Shown here in pieces: positions 47,490-57,273 of a stretch of DNA of 64,000 nt (the first letter of the stretch is position 1; the number at the start of each line of letters is the position of its first letter). This DNA is from Phocaeicola coprophilus (GTDB lineage Bacteria; Bacteroidota; Bacteroidia; Bacteroidales; Bacteroidaceae). A program made the translations under genes and the position numbers. The notes under the pieces are model-generated. The model searched no databases, was not told the origin of the DNA, and was given only the letters and a program-made list of their open reading frames with translations. The stretch spans positions 25,525 through 89,524 of the forward strand of contig JACJJM010000017.1 in NCBI GenBank assembly GCA_016900015.1. Reading direction: 5' to 3'.

Positions 47490-50261
47490 TTACAGAGCTT
47501 TGGTAAACGTATGCGTACCACTCTTCACTTTCCGTGCGGATTCATCACCGGGAAGATATATCTCAGCCGTGCAATTCACAGGAATGGAAACTTTAAGTTC
47601 AAACGAACCGTCCTTGTGAGTCCATTCGACACAAACTTCCCCGTAAAGTGTTTCATACATGCCTTTCACATGGCTTAAGTCACCTACGGCCTGCGGACGG
47701 ATAACCATGTGCTGATAGCCCTTTCCTTCCTTGTCATGCGTCAGTCCGACCAAGGATTTGTAGAACCATTCTTCGATCTGTCCCATCATAAAATGATTCC
47801 AAGAAGAGCCTTGACGCGGGTCCCACTGTTCTGTTAATGTCGTAGCACCAAACTTTAACTGGAAACCATATCCCGGTGCTTCCTCATGATTGTGCATGTC
47901 ATACATCAACTCATTGAGACCATTGTCAGCCAATACCTGGAAGAGATAACGATTGCCCACGTCGCCTGTCGTGAGACGTGTGCCGTGAGCTTTGATGTCT
48001 TTCACCAGATTGTCAAGCACAGCCTGACGCCGGTCGGCCGGAACCAAATCCATGTAAATGGCAAGCGCGTTGGCACATTGGCTACCCGTGTCATACTGAT
48101 TGGTATCCTCATGGAAGAAACGTTCATTGAAAGCCTGTTTCACATCTTCAGCCAAGGCGGCATAGCGTTCAGCATCATAGTTGTTGCCAACCAGCTTGGC
48201 TGCCTCTACAAGTTTGCAAAGGTCCAAGTAATAGTGTGCCGTGGCTACAATGGCCACCGACGTGTTACGTGAAAATCCGGCCCGATGTATGCCATCATAA
48301 TCATACCAGTCGCCCAAACCGAAATCAACAATATGATTTTCGGCTCTTGACGTCAAGTAGTCCACATAACGCCGCATGTTGGGATAATATTCACGTATCA
48401 AGGAATCATCACCATAGGTTTCATAATACATGAATGGGAATAGAATCAATGTGCTTGCCCATTCCGGCGATTCTGCAAAGGGGTCCATGCCGGGCCCTTC
48501 AAAGATGACATAACAGGGCGCTATGCTCGGAATCATGCCATCCGGGCGCTGAGCGTCCGCCACGTCACGAATGACTTTCTTTCCAAAAGTCGTCAGGTCA
48601 TAATTGTAAAGCAGTCCCGGACCATTCAGGTGAACCTCCTCCAGCCAACCTAACTTCTCCCGATGAGGACAGTCCGTAAACACGCCTTGCATGTTGCTGC
48701 GAACGGCACGGTCAATCAAGTAGTGCGCTTGCGTGAAAATCGGGTTTGAGCACTCAAATGTACCGACAGCCGGAGCGGAGTTATATGTAAAGCATGACTG
48801 CAACTTTTGAATCACAGGCAGCTTATCCGGATTCTTTTCTCCTTTCAACACAGCTCCTTCCACCTGAATATAGCGAAAACCATAATACGTGAAACGAGGA
48901 TGCCACGTTTCCACACCATCTCCTTTCAATGTGTACGTGTAGTAATATTGACGGCCTGTCTGGCGTTGGTTGACTGCATTTTCATCGGTCAATGCTTCAC
49001 CGACCAGTATTGTCACCTTCTGCCCTCGTTTGCCTTTCAGGGTAATTTCAGGGAAACCTGCCAAATTCTGCCCCATATCGAACAGGATGGCAGAGGGGTC
49101 TACGGTGCGTTTCGTCGACTTACATGCTCCAGCCACCTCTTCATCCGTCAGTTTATGTACCTTCTTTATATCATAACGCTCCATGATTTTCACAGGAGGT
49201 GCTTGCTGCGGACGCAACTGTCCTTTCGGGCCTTCCTGCAACACCACCGGTCTCCATCCGCTATCATTGAAACCCGGCATATCCCAACCTTCCTGCTCCA
49301 GGCGAGCGTCATAGTCTTCACCACCATACATCGTATTGAACGTGACAGGGCTTAAATCATATTTCCAATCAGCATCTGACTTGATAATGTCACTCGTCCC
49401 ATCCGAATAGTTGATGACCAGCTGAAGCAGCAATGTCGGAGCTCCAAACGCCACTTGCAACTTGCGGTAGCGTCCACCGCCCATCACATTATAGAAACCA
49501 TTTCCCAACATGACTCCGACTGCATTCTCTCCCTTTTTCAAGAATTCAGTCACATCATAGGTGTTGTAATAGACAGTCTTGTCATAATCGCTAATAAGCG
49601 GGGCGAACTCTGCATCACCCACCTTCCGACCATTCAGCGTCAATTCATAATGTCCCAGGCCACAGACATAGACCGTGGCATCCGCTATCTGTTTTTGAGC
49701 TGTAAAATCCTTGCGAAGGCAGATGCTGCGCCATGCCAAGGAATCCACTGCATCCCATTGCGCTCTGGCATTTTTCAAACGCAGACCTTCATAAATGCGC
49801 CCTTCCGGAAAATGTGCATCTTTATTTGTTATCGCACCTATCCACTTTGCATCAAAGAAGGTTGCTTCAGGAGCCAGACGGAACTCTGCCTCACGGCTCC
49901 AAGCCGAAGGTTTTTCCTCTTCGTCCCATACGCGGACACGCCAATAGTAACGCGCCATCGGGCTCAACGGTTTACCTCCATACTGCACATGTTGACTCTG
50001 TGTGGATGCCACCTTGCCACTCTCCCACACCATCTGTTTCTTGCCATCGAGTGCCTGCGTATATACTTCTATGGAATAAGCAGACTGCATTGCACCCTCC
50101 TCACTGGCCATTTGCCAGCCAAAATGAGGTATCCGTTCAGCCAAAGCCAACGGTTTATCGGACATCTCACAGGTGAGACGAGTAACATCAATGGCTTGCA
50201 ACGAAACCGTTGCAAGCCATGAGAGTATTCCTCCAAATAGAATCCTATTTATTTTCATCAA
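47490..50261 (-). CDS. GH78 alpha-L-rhamnosidase
   Basis: A 923-residue exported rhamnosidase. A signal peptide (MMKINRILFGGILSWLATVSLQA) precedes the N-terminal Ig-like domain (LTCEMSDKPLALAERIPHFGW). Next come beta-sandwiches with VYVCGLGHYELTLNGRKVGD and GVMLGNGFYNV. The (alpha/alpha)6 catalytic barrel has FTDCPHREKLGWLEE, DGMIPSIAPCY and GLGDWYDYDG, then GATTLTEQWDPRQGSSWNHF. These match GH78. It is only distantly similar to the GH78 half of the fusion protein in the same cluster, so the two likely act on different rhamnoses of RG-II. It starts 38 bases after the GH143/GH142 stop. Confidence 0.92.
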   Translation of the reverse strand: MMKINRILFGGILSWLATVSLQAIDVTRLTCEMSDKPLALAERIPHFGWQMASEEGAMQSAYSIEVYTQALDGKKQMVWESGKVASTQSQHVQYGGKPLSPMARYYWRVRVWDEEEKPSAWSREAEFRLAPEATFFDAKWIGAITNKDAHFPEGRIYEGLRLKNARAQWDAVDSLAWRSICLRKDFTAQKQIADATVYVCGLGHYELTLNGRKVGDAEFAPLISDYDKTVYYNTYDVTEFLKKGENAVGVMLGNGFYNVMGGGRYRKLQVAFGAPTLLLQLVINYSDGTSDIIKSDADWKYDLSPVTFNTMYGGEDYDARLEQEGWDMPGFNDSGWRPVVLQEGPKGQLRPQQAPPVKIMERYDIKKVHKLTDEEVAGACKSTKRTVDPSAILFDMGQNLAGFPEITLKGKRGQKVTILVGEALTDENAVNQRQTGRQYYYTYTLKGDGVETWHPRFTYYGFRYIQVEGAVLKGEKNPDKLPVIQKLQSCFTYNSAPAVGTFECSNPIFTQAHYLIDRAVRSNMQGVFTDCPHREKLGWLEEVHLNGPGLLYNYDLTTFGKKVIRDVADAQRPDGMIPSIAPCYVIFEGPGMDPFAESPEWASTLILFPFMYYETYGDDSLIREYYPNMRRYVDYLTSRAENHIVDFGLGDWYDYDGIHRAGFSRNTSVAIVATAHYYLDLCKLVEAAKLVGNNYDAERYAALAEDVKQAFNERFFHEDTNQYDTGSQCANALAIYMDLVPADRRQAVLDNLVKDIKAHGTRLTTGDVGNRYLFQVLADNGLNELMYDMHNHEEAPGYGFQLKFGATTLTEQWDPRQGSSWNHFMMGQIEEWFYKSLVGLTHDKEGKGYQHMVIRPQAVGDLSHVKGMYETLYGEVCVEWTHKDGSFELKVSIPVNCTAEIYLPGDESARKVKSGTHTFTKAL

Positions 50262-50299
50262 TGTCTCATTTTATAATTAAAACACATCGAGTCACACAT

Positions 50300-53200
50300 T
50301 CAGAGCACATCCGGACACACCAAACGCGTCAAGGAGTCTGCATGTCCCACTTCCTTGCCATCAACCAAGACACGCAATCCTTTCCCTAAATGATAGCGAC
50401 TGCCATCCTTGTCCCACACGATGGTCAAGTTGTGACCATGATAAGACACATTGTCCAAACAGAACCAGTCCCATTTGCCTTCAGGGATTAACGGATTTAT
50501 TTCAAGGGTACGGTCTGCACGCGGACGCAGTCCCACAATGCCTGTAATCATCAAATCATTGAAAGTCGAATGGTTGTAGTAACGGCTACGCTCACGGTCG
50601 CCCATCAGCCATTGGCCGTTCACTTCGTCCAGGTATTCGCCGATATAAGGACGTCCACGACGATATTGCGACTCCACATACAGCTCCATCTGGCGGAAGA
50701 AGACACTGTCCGTCACCACCGGTGTATCCGTGCTATGCAGATAGTTGGCCAATCCTGTCAACGTCTGAGAGGTGGCAAAAGGCCACACGGCGCCGTCCCA
50801 CTCGCAGCGTCCGACTCCATGAGTACGGAACTCCGGATGACGCCGTTCTGCCGTAGTCAGTCCGAATGGAGCAGAGAAGCCTTGTTCGTCTGTCAATTGC
50901 AACCAAGCGACTTCATACTTCTTCTGATTATTGTTCGGCAAATTGAAATACCAAGGAATGTAACCTATAGCCTCCCGCACATTGGCCAAAGAATCGGGAC
51001 GGCGGGTTTCGAAGAACTGCTGCTTCTCATTCCAAAGTCGAGTCTCAACCAGCTGTTTCAGCGTATCGGCCTTGGCTGCATAAAGCTTGGAAGCTGCCTC
51101 ATCGCCTTTCATGGCCGCCATCTTCGAGAGTGCCACTGCATTTCCATACATATAGCTGTTGATCGTGGGACGCGCATATTGTTTCTTACGTCCTCCGCTG
51201 ATGCTTTCTTCCATGCCATCCTGCACATCACCCTGCCAATAAAGACCGTTCGGCAGACGGTTCGTGCTTTCCCAGCGTTTGTACTCCGCATCCAGATCTT
51301 TGTAGAGGTCGAGCATATAGTCTTGGTCGAGATCTACCAGATAACGGTCGTAAACGGCTGAAGGATTCCATGAACTGAACTTATTCATTTTCTTCATGGC
51401 ACCTCCTTCGTTGCCACGATACCATGTATGCAGAATCTGGTCCAGATACTGCGAGTCGCGCAACCAACGGCTCTCCCGGATATGATGCCCGACAGCACAA
51501 GCGATGAGATTGTACTTGTCGGCATAGGAACGCTGTACGAGGAACTCAGTCATGCCATAACCTGCAGGAGTGTTCTTGATGTGTTTGCGCAATGTCCACC
51601 AACGGTAATAGAACATCTCTTCAAAATTAGACTGAGGGCATTCAAACAAGGGGATGTTCGCACGCATCCACTCAGTTGCCTGGGCATTGGGAATCGCTTG
51701 CACGATATTTTCATCCTCCATCTCATTGAAGTAGTCCACGTAGTGCTTGAAGTTGTCGAATTTCAACAAAGCAGCATGCCCGTCTACATCATTGGACACC
51801 GTTTTCACATTGGCTATGCGGAAAGTAGCCTGCGGCTCTTCTGCTCCCGGATTGGGCATATCTTCATACTGGTCCGCCCACGTGTCAGGTGTCGGGAATT
51901 GCGTGCGTGAGCCTGTACGGAACTTGATACGCTCGATGCTGTGTACAGGTGCATAAAACATGCGGGTCACTTTCTTTTCACCATTGTTCAGCGTAAGGAC
52001 AGAGCTGCGGTTTTCCACCGAGAGGTCCATCTGGATATGATACACCTTACCCGGCTCATAGTTGCAGACCGTCCCGTAACGGGCGCCGCCTTTCGAACGC
52101 ATGATGCCTTCCTTGGTCAGGTCAATGCGGGCGCAAGCCACGCCATTCTCATCCAGGAATTCGATTTCAAATTCGCCCCGGTCGTTCTGGTCAGCCATCA
52201 GGTCAAAGGACACCGTCAGGTTCTTCGTGGCAGGAATCTTGCGCTCCACCATGGCCGAAGCAAACGGGTCTTTGTCACTCAACGTAAGCCACGTCTTCCC
52301 GGCCTTTTCCTCAAGAGTCACAGGAGCCCACACATACGTGTTCAGGTTCCACATGTCGAGGTCTGCCAAGTGCTTGTAGTCAGCAAAATCCTCATCTGCA
52401 TGCGTCACAGCCTGCGTCTGCACAGGAACCGGGATATGGGTAATCCACATATCCTCCTTGCCGACACTGTAGCTCACCCACAAGTCACCATCGGGAGGTG
52501 TGCCGTTGCCTTCCTGGATGCCGCGTGCATACTGAGGCCCAAAGGATTTATAGTTACCGGCATAACGCATTGCCGGCACGTCGCCATAAACCAGGTTCAA
52601 AGTCGTATATTCCAGTCCGTCCGCACTGAGCGAGATAGCCAGCGGCCAGCGATATTCGGCCGGGTTGTAGATTGTCGCATACGTGCCGTCGCTCAGGCGT
52701 TGTCCCCAGATTTTTGCATTGCTGTTCACGAAACCCTTCGCACGAAGGACAGGCTGCGACCATGTGTTGCCGCCGTCGGCACTCACCGAAGTCAACGCAT
52801 GTTTCCACAATGCTGCAATCTTGCCGTCGGGCAAGGTGTACCAGTTGAACGCCTTATAGGCTTTGTTGAGAGGGATAAGCGGGTCGTTGCGATCAGCTTC
52901 TTCCACCCACTGCATACGGTAGAGCGGGTTGGCCAGAATCTCCTCGCAGGCCTTCCGGAACTCTTTGTCTTTGGCCTTTGTATAAAACGGATAGGCAGCC
53001 TTGTATTTGCCACCCTTCTCCGGATTGAAATCATGATTGAGATAGATGAAATAGATAGGGCCAAACGTGCCGTCTGCCTTTATCTCACGCACGACACGCC
53101 CGATGCCGTTGCCGTCATTCGGATCATCCTCTTTCTTATGAAGGCAGATGCCATAGTTGCCCATCGCGATGAGCTTGCCCGACTTGGACACATAGAAACC

Positions 53201-53656
53201 CACACGCTGGTGCATGATGGCTTTTTCGCCTTTCTTGGCCACGTATGGCAAGTCCGGCTTCTTGAACCCTTCGGGCACTTCATATTCGGGGAACAGCACT
53301 TCGGGGTCTGACCACGTGTAGCCGTCAGACGACGTCTGGAGGAAAGTCACCGAAGGCGGCACATGCTCGTCGACAGGATCGGAAAGATAGTGCATGTAGA
53401 AGCGGCCGTTCCAATAGGCCAGCATCGGCTGGTGGTTATACGTCCATCCATTGCCATTCGAAGGCGAAGGATGTTCGCGGTTGGCACGCATGGTCTGGAT
53501 GTTGTGTACGCCGACCACAGGCGAAAGTTGTCCGTCGTGCTCGTTGGGATTGGACAGCTCAGTGCCTGTGTAGTGTATCAGTTCCTGGGCTGAAAGGCTG
53601 CCTGCCGAAAGCAAAGCCGCCGCAAAAGTCATTACAAGTTTAGTTGAATGCTTCAT
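50300..53656 (-). CDS. GH143-GH142 two-enzyme protein
   Basis: An 1,118-residue exported protein with signal peptide MKHSTKLVMTFAAALLSAGSLSA. Residues about 40-420 form a sialidase-like propeller with Asp boxes (SSDGYTW, SADGGNTW). A beta-sandwich follows at about 430-650 (NLTVSFDLMADQNDRGEFEI). Residues about 690-1100 form an (alpha/alpha)6 barrel (TEFLVQRSYADKYNLIACA, GRCEWDGAVWPFATSQTLTG, YNHSTFNDLMITGIVGL). This order matches the GH143-GH142 enzyme of the B. thetaiotaomicron RG-II system. There the propeller releases the sugar acid Dha and the barrel removes beta-L-arabinofuranose of chain D. The assignment rests on architecture and neighbours. It starts 21 bases after the GH43-like gene. 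Confidence 0.87.
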   Translation of the reverse strand: MKHSTKLVMTFAAALLSAGSLSAQELIHYTGTELSNPNEHDGQLSPVVGVHNIQTMRANREHPSPSNGNGWTYNHQPMLAYWNGRFYMHYLSDPVDEHVPPSVTFLQTSSDGYTWSDPEVLFPEYEVPEGFKKPDLPYVAKKGEKAIMHQRVGFYVSKSGKLIAMGNYGICLHKKEDDPNDGNGIGRVVREIKADGTFGPIYFIYLNHDFNPEKGGKYKAAYPFYTKAKDKEFRKACEEILANPLYRMQWVEEADRNDPLIPLNKAYKAFNWYTLPDGKIAALWKHALTSVSADGGNTWSQPVLRAKGFVNSNAKIWGQRLSDGTYATIYNPAEYRWPLAISLSADGLEYTTLNLVYGDVPAMRYAGNYKSFGPQYARGIQEGNGTPPDGDLWVSYSVGKEDMWITHIPVPVQTQAVTHADEDFADYKHLADLDMWNLNTYVWAPVTLEEKAGKTWLTLSDKDPFASAMVERKIPATKNLTVSFDLMADQNDRGEFEIEFLDENGVACARIDLTKEGIMRSKGGARYGTVCNYEPGKVYHIQMDLSVENRSSVLTLNNGEKKVTRMFYAPVHSIERIKFRTGSRTQFPTPDTWADQYEDMPNPGAEEPQATFRIANVKTVSNDVDGHAALLKFDNFKHYVDYFNEMEDENIVQAIPNAQATEWMRANIPLFECPQSNFEEMFYYRWWTLRKHIKNTPAGYGMTEFLVQRSYADKYNLIACAVGHHIRESRWLRDSQYLDQILHTWYRGNEGGAMKKMNKFSSWNPSAVYDRYLVDLDQDYMLDLYKDLDAEYKRWESTNRLPNGLYWQGDVQDGMEESISGGRKKQYARPTINSYMYGNAVALSKMAAMKGDEAASKLYAAKADTLKQLVETRLWNEKQQFFETRRPDSLANVREAIGYIPWYFNLPNNNQKKYEVAWLQLTDEQGFSAPFGLTTAERRHPEFRTHGVGRCEWDGAVWPFATSQTLTGLANYLHSTDTPVVTDSVFFRQMELYVESQYRRGRPYIGEYLDEVNGQWLMGDRERSRYYNHSTFNDLMITGIVGLRPRADRTLEINPLIPEGKWDWFCLDNVSYHGHNLTIVWDKDGSRYHLGKGLRVLVDGKEVGHADSLTRLVCPDVL

Positions 53657-53677
53657 AAAACGTATCTTGATTATTTT

Positions 53678-54649
53678 TTATTGTTCCTGTTGATTGCCGG
53701 TGGCCTGTCCCGCCTGTTCCAACAAGCTCTCCACGACAGTCTCCGGAGCACGGAAGATGGTGCCGTGCTTGTGCCCGGACGGGATAGAAATGCTGTCTGT
53801 CATCGACGTGAACGAAGCAAAGTCACGGGTCTTCACAGCACCATAGATATGGTTCTGGTAGTCATCGAAATAGATGAAATAGTCGTCGCCGAGCTTGACG
53901 GTCGAAGGTCCTTCCACCAGGAAGCCGGTAAAAGGTTCGGACGGTTCAGTGTAAGGCCCTTCCGGATCTTGGGCAAAAGCCACCTTGAGGTTCCGGTTGG
54001 GACGTGTGTTGTCTTTGAGCACCATCACATAGTCTTTCTCTCCACGCTTCACCAAGGTGGCATCTATGCAGCTGAAGCCCGGGTCAAGGAGCAGCTTCGG
54101 AGCTGAAAACGTTTCAAAATCGGTGGTCGTCACATAATAGAGACGGTGATTGTTGTTGACATCCTCCTGCCCCACCGTAAAATTGCTGTCAGGCACACAC
54201 GAAGAATAGATCACCATGTAACGGTCGCGGATGTCGTCATAGAACCACTCGGGCGCCCACACATTTACCGTAGACTTCACAGAGTCCATCGCCGGGATGC
54301 GACGCTGCGTGCTCCAATGTACCAAATCTTTCGAACGGGCATAGCCAAACCCTGTATTGCCGCGCCAGGAAATGGTCCACACCAGGTGGAACGTCGAGTC
54401 CGGAGTGACAATCATGGAAGGGTCGCGCAAGATGCTGTCTCCGATTTCCGGCTGCAACCACGTGCCGCCCACGCTGTCCCAATGAAGACCGTCGCGGCTG
54501 TACAAAAAGCGCAGGCCTTCCGTCGCAGGCTCGTGAAAAGAAGTGAACATGTAAAAATCTTGCTGAGGAGTTTCTGTCTGAGGTTGGCTGCACGCGCCCA
54601 TGGCTAACGTCAGGGCAAGCACTGCGCCGACTTTGGTCAGTGTTTTCAT
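53678..54649 (-). CDS. GH43-like glycosidase lipoprotein
   Basis: A 323-residue five-bladed propeller hydrolase and first gene of the RG-II cluster. I use the ATG at 54649, which gives a lipoprotein signal with lipobox LAMGAC (Cys20), so the enzyme is membrane-anchored. Candidate catalytic residues are Asp in SILRDPSMIV, Glu or Asp in VNVWAPEWFYDD, and the acid Glu in FLVEGPSTVKL, which follow the GH43 pattern. The strand pattern YARSKDLVHWS is typical of the family. The RG-II locus of B. thetaiotaomicron includes a GH43 (I recall subfamily 18) enzyme, and this is its likely counterpart. Activity on arabinofuranose is inferred. Confidence 0.8.
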   Translation of the reverse strand: MKTLTKVGAVLALTLAMGACSQPQTETPQQDFYMFTSFHEPATEGLRFLYSRDGLHWDSVGGTWLQPEIGDSILRDPSMIVTPDSTFHLVWTISWRGNTGFGYARSKDLVHWSTQRRIPAMDSVKSTVNVWAPEWFYDDIRDRYMVIYSSCVPDSNFTVGQEDVNNNHRLYYVTTTDFETFSAPKLLLDPGFSCIDATLVKRGEKDYVMVLKDNTRPNRNLKVAFAQDPEGPYTEPSEPFTGFLVEGPSTVKLGDDYFIYFDDYQNHIYGAVKTRDFASFTSMTDSISIPSGHKHGTIFRAPETVVESLLEQAGQATGNQQEQ

Positions 54650-54691
54650 ATTTAGATATTGCTTTTTAAGTTTATACATCGGTTACAAATA

Positions 54692-54723
54692 CAAAGATAC
54701 ACTTTCCCGACATTTCACCCAAA
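54692..54723 (-). promoter_or_regulatory. Promoter of the RG-II degradation cluster
   Basis: On the minus strand, TTTG (complement of 54720-54723) is followed after 20 bases by TATCTTTG (complement of 54692-54699), a textbook Bacteroidetes -33/-7 pair. The GH43-like gene starts 43 bases downstream. The short gaps suggest it drives at least the first four genes. Confidence 0.75.
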
Positions 54724-54960
54724 CAAACAGGCACATATCACACATTTCTTCAGGAAAATGAATACAAATGTAGAGACTGTTTCTTTCTAATAAGGTTTAA
54801 AAGTTCTCCTGCCTTTTAAGGTTCTTTTTATATGCAGACCATTCACAGGCAGACTCTGAATCCTGCAAACAAGCGTCATAAATCGAAATTATTTAACGAA
54901 TTCGGCACTCTCCGACGCACCTTTAAGAGTGGCCGACAGCCGGAACTAAGGTAAGGTCGG

Positions 54961-55022
54961 CTGCCCTCCTTTCCGTCCTCGCCCGCCCTCCTTTCGGCAT
55001 CCGGCTACCCTTAAGGGGCAGG
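54961..55022. repeat. 22-bp-period GC-rich repeat cluster, copy F (2 units plus CCCTTAAGGGG border)
   Basis: The units are 54961-54982 and 54983-55004 with cores CCCTCCTTTCCGTCC and CCCTCCTTTCGG. They are followed by CTACCCTTAAGGGGCAGG (55005-55022). CTTTAAGAGTGGC lies about 40 bases before, a weaker match to the border. Confidence 0.75.
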
Positions 55023-55178
55023 AAATGTAACATGTAAGCACTGAAAACCAACTTATTATCCACAGTGTTCACACATCGGGAACACCTCGTGTCCAAGTTA
55101 AGAAACAACTTGACACAGCATACCATCCGGGAGGGGATGCTCCCCCCTCTCCCCGCCCCGTCATCCTCGCCGGCAACC

Positions 55179-55694
55179 TTATTCCGCCAACAGGGCGACG
55201 CGACGCAATTCGCTTTCAAAGTTGGGCGTGAACACGCCTTTCCCCAGCTGTTGCCTTATTTCATCCGGTGTCCAGAAACGTCCTCCGTCAAGCTCGTCGC
55301 TCGGACAGACAGGACCATCCCATGTCGTGCGGAACGTATAGACCAGTTCCCGTTCACGCACCGACTCGAACACGTAAGTGCTCAACGGTTCAGCCACGAA
55401 GCCTTCCAAGCCCAATTCCTCGCGAGCCTCGCGGCGCAAAGCCATGTCCACGCTCTCGCCCAAATCCACATGCCCTCCGACAGCCGTGTCCCACCGTCCG
55501 GGCTGTATATCCTTCCACAGAGGACGGCGTTGAAGATACAGGTCACCCTGCGAATTGAACACATGCAGATGGACCACAGGATGCAGTAACCGGCTTCCGC
55601 CATGACACTCACCGCGCGTGGCGGCTCCCAGGATATTTCCCTGCTCGTCCACGACAGGAAACATTTCTTCGCTATTATCGCATTTCATATTCAT
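55179..55694 (-). CDS. NUDIX hydrolase
   Basis: A 171-residue NUDIX protein, which hydrolyses a nucleoside diphosphate linked to another group. The Nudix box runs from G74 (GHVDLGESVDMALRREAREE, continuing LGL), matching GX5EX7REUXEEXGU. The N-terminal part FPVVDEQGNILGAATRGECH and LLHPVVHLHVFNSQGDLYLQRR resembles the isopentenyl-diphosphate isomerase-like subgroup. The true substrate is unknown. Two starts are possible (55694 or 55688). A TATCTTTG element (complement of 55708-55715) lies very close, implying a leader of only a few bases. Confidence 0.9.
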   Translation of the reverse strand: MNMKCDNSEEMFPVVDEQGNILGAATRGECHGGSRLLHPVVHLHVFNSQGDLYLQRRPLWKDIQPGRWDTAVGGHVDLGESVDMALRREAREELGLEGFVAEPLSTYVFESVRERELVYTFRTTWDGPVCPSDELDGGRFWTPDEIRQQLGKGVFTPNFESELRRVALLAE

Positions 55695-55707
55695 TCATTT
55701 TGGAGTG

Positions 55708-55715
55708 CAAAGATA
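55708..55715 (-). promoter_or_regulatory. -7 element for the NUDIX gene
   Basis: The minus strand reads TATCTTTG, 13 bases before the ATG at 55694. If used, the message is nearly leaderless, which would favour the second ATG at 55688. Confidence 0.45.
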
Positions 55716-55951
55716 GGGAATTCAGACGGATGTGATAACAGCCCTCTCTCAGAAGTCAAACCGGCATCCGAGAAAGTCCGACATCACACCGTTTTCCATG
55801 CGTGCGTGAGACTTTGTGCGACGTTGAGGGCCTTTTGCAAACTTCATGGGAAAAATCATTCTATGAAATCTTGGACACCATATAAACCAGAAGCACCATT
55901 CTCATCCCAATTTGCACGGCGGGGAAAGAGCGATGTTCGCGCGGGATTTTG

Positions 55952-55959
55952 TACCTTTG
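55952..55959 (+). promoter_or_regulatory. -7 element for queA
   Basis: TACCTTTG, matching TAnnTTTG, lies 27 bases before the queA start. No clear TTTG at -33. Confidence 0.5.
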
Positions 55960-55986
55960 CGCCTGTAATGAAAAAAATGAGCAAAT

Positions 55987-57207
55987 ATGATTGACCCAAG
56001 ACATATCCGCATCGAAGACTATGACTACCCGCTCCCTGAGGAGCGCATTGCCAAGTTCCCGCTGGCCGTGCGCGACGCATCGAAACTCCTCGTCTACCGC
56101 CACGGCCAGGTGAGCGAAGACCGCTTCACGTCGCTCCCCGACTATATCCCTGAAGGGAGCCTCATGGTGTTCAACAACACGAAGGTCATCCAGGCCCGAC
56201 TGCACTTCCGCAAGGACACGGGAGCACTCATCGAGGTGTTCTGCCTCGAGCCGCTCGACCCGTCGGACTATGTGCTGGCCTTCCAGCAGACAGGCCGCTG
56301 CGCATGGCTCTGCATGGTGGGCAACCTGAAGAAGTGGAAGGAGGGGACGCTCGTGCGCGATGTCACCGTGCGCGGCATCCCGACGCGGCTGACGGCCACC
56401 CGCGGGGAAGCACGGGGGACGAGCCACCGGGTGGACTTCACGTGGGACAATGAGTCACTGACCTTCGCCGACGTGCTTGAGGCCGTGGGCGAACTGCCCA
56501 TCCCTCCCTACCTGAACCGCCCGACGGAGGAGCGCGACAAGGAGACCTACCAGACGGTCTACTCGAAGGTGAAAGGCTCCGTGGCCGCACCTACGGCCGG
56601 ACTGCACTTCACCGAACGGGTACTCACGTCCTTGAGACAGCGGGGCGTCGACCTCGAGGAGCTGACGCTGCACGTCGGTGCGGGCACGTTCCGGCCGGTG
56701 AAGAGCGAAGAGATAGCCGGCCATGAGATGCACACGGAATACATCTCGGTCAGCCGCACGACGATAGACAAACTCCTGGCCTACGGTTGCCGGGTGACGG
56801 CTGTCGGGACGACCTCGGTGCGCACGCTCGAAAGCCTATATTATATAGGTGTGCATATCCATCAGAACCCTGACGCCTCGGAAGAGGAGCTGCACGTCGG
56901 CCAGTGGGAACCCTACGACACCCACTCCCCGCTCTCGACGGAAGAGTCACTCCAATGCATCCGCACCTACATGGAGCGTCACTCGCTCGACGCCCTCCAC
57001 ACGAGCACGCAAATCATCATCGCCCCCGGCTACCAATACCGCCTCGTCGAGCGCATGGTGACGAACTTCCACCAGCCGAAGAGCACACTGCTGCTTCTCG
57101 TGTCGGCCTTCGTGGGAGACGACCATTGGCACGACATCTACTCGTTCGCCCTCTCCCACGGCTTCCGCTTCCTGAGCTACGGTGACAGTTCGCTACTTAT
57201 TCCGTGA
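55987..57207 (+). CDS. queA: S-adenosylmethionine:tRNA ribosyltransferase-isomerase
   Basis: Makes epoxyqueuosine in tRNA by transferring the ribosyl part of SAM to preQ1. 406 residues, the longer form common in Bacteroidetes (E. coli has about 356). Motifs are YDYPLPEERIAKFPLAVRDAS, LMVFNNTKVIQARL, then SVAAPTAGLHFTERVL, HVGAGTFRPVKSEEIAGHEMH, AVGTTSVRTLES, and TNFHQPKSTLLLLVSAFVGD near the C terminus, with SYGDSSLLIP at the end. It is a single gene followed by a hairpin terminator. Confidence 0.96.
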   Translation: MIDPRHIRIEDYDYPLPEERIAKFPLAVRDASKLLVYRHGQVSEDRFTSLPDYIPEGSLMVFNNTKVIQARLHFRKDTGALIEVFCLEPLDPSDYVLAFQQTGRCAWLCMVGNLKKWKEGTLVRDVTVRGIPTRLTATRGEARGTSHRVDFTWDNESLTFADVLEAVGELPIPPYLNRPTEERDKETYQTVYSKVKGSVAAPTAGLHFTERVLTSLRQRGVDLEELTLHVGAGTFRPVKSEEIAGHEMHTEYISVSRTTIDKLLAYGCRVTAVGTTSVRTLESLYYIGVHIHQNPDASEEELHVGQWEPYDTHSPLSTEESLQCIRTYMERHSLDALHTSTQIIIAPGYQYRLVERMVTNFHQPKSTLLLLVSAFVGDDHWHDIYSFALSHGFRFLSYGDSSLLIP

Positions 57208-57215
57208 CGTAGGCG

Positions 57216-57243
57216 AAAAAATCTCCCCGTCGGGGCGATTTTA
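57216..57243 (+). terminator. Rho-independent terminator of queA
   Basis: AAAATCTCCCC (57218-57228) pairs with GGGGCGATTTT (57232-57242) with one mismatch, ending in TTTT. It insulates the hut operon from queA. Confidence 0.75.
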
Positions 57244-57244
57244 T

Positions 57245-57269
57245 GTCGCTAAACATAGTTTTTAGTGAC
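57245..57269. promoter_or_regulatory. Imperfect palindrome upstream of the hut promoter
   Basis: GTCGCTAAA (57245-57253) and TTTAGTGAC (57261-57269) form a 9-bp dyad with one mismatch, 21 bases before the -7 box. It is a possible regulator site; no regulator gene is in the window. Confidence 0.35.
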
Positions 57270-57273
57270 ACAT

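Larger units (their letters stand above)
54650..55178. other. Intergenic region: promoter of the RG-II cluster and repeat cluster F
   Basis: This 529-base gap holds the RG-II cluster promoter (54692-54723), an AT-rich stretch (about 54750-54900) without recognisable features, and repeat cluster F (54961-55022). It then contains unremarkable sequence up to the NUDIX stop. No gene is called. Confidence 0.6.
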
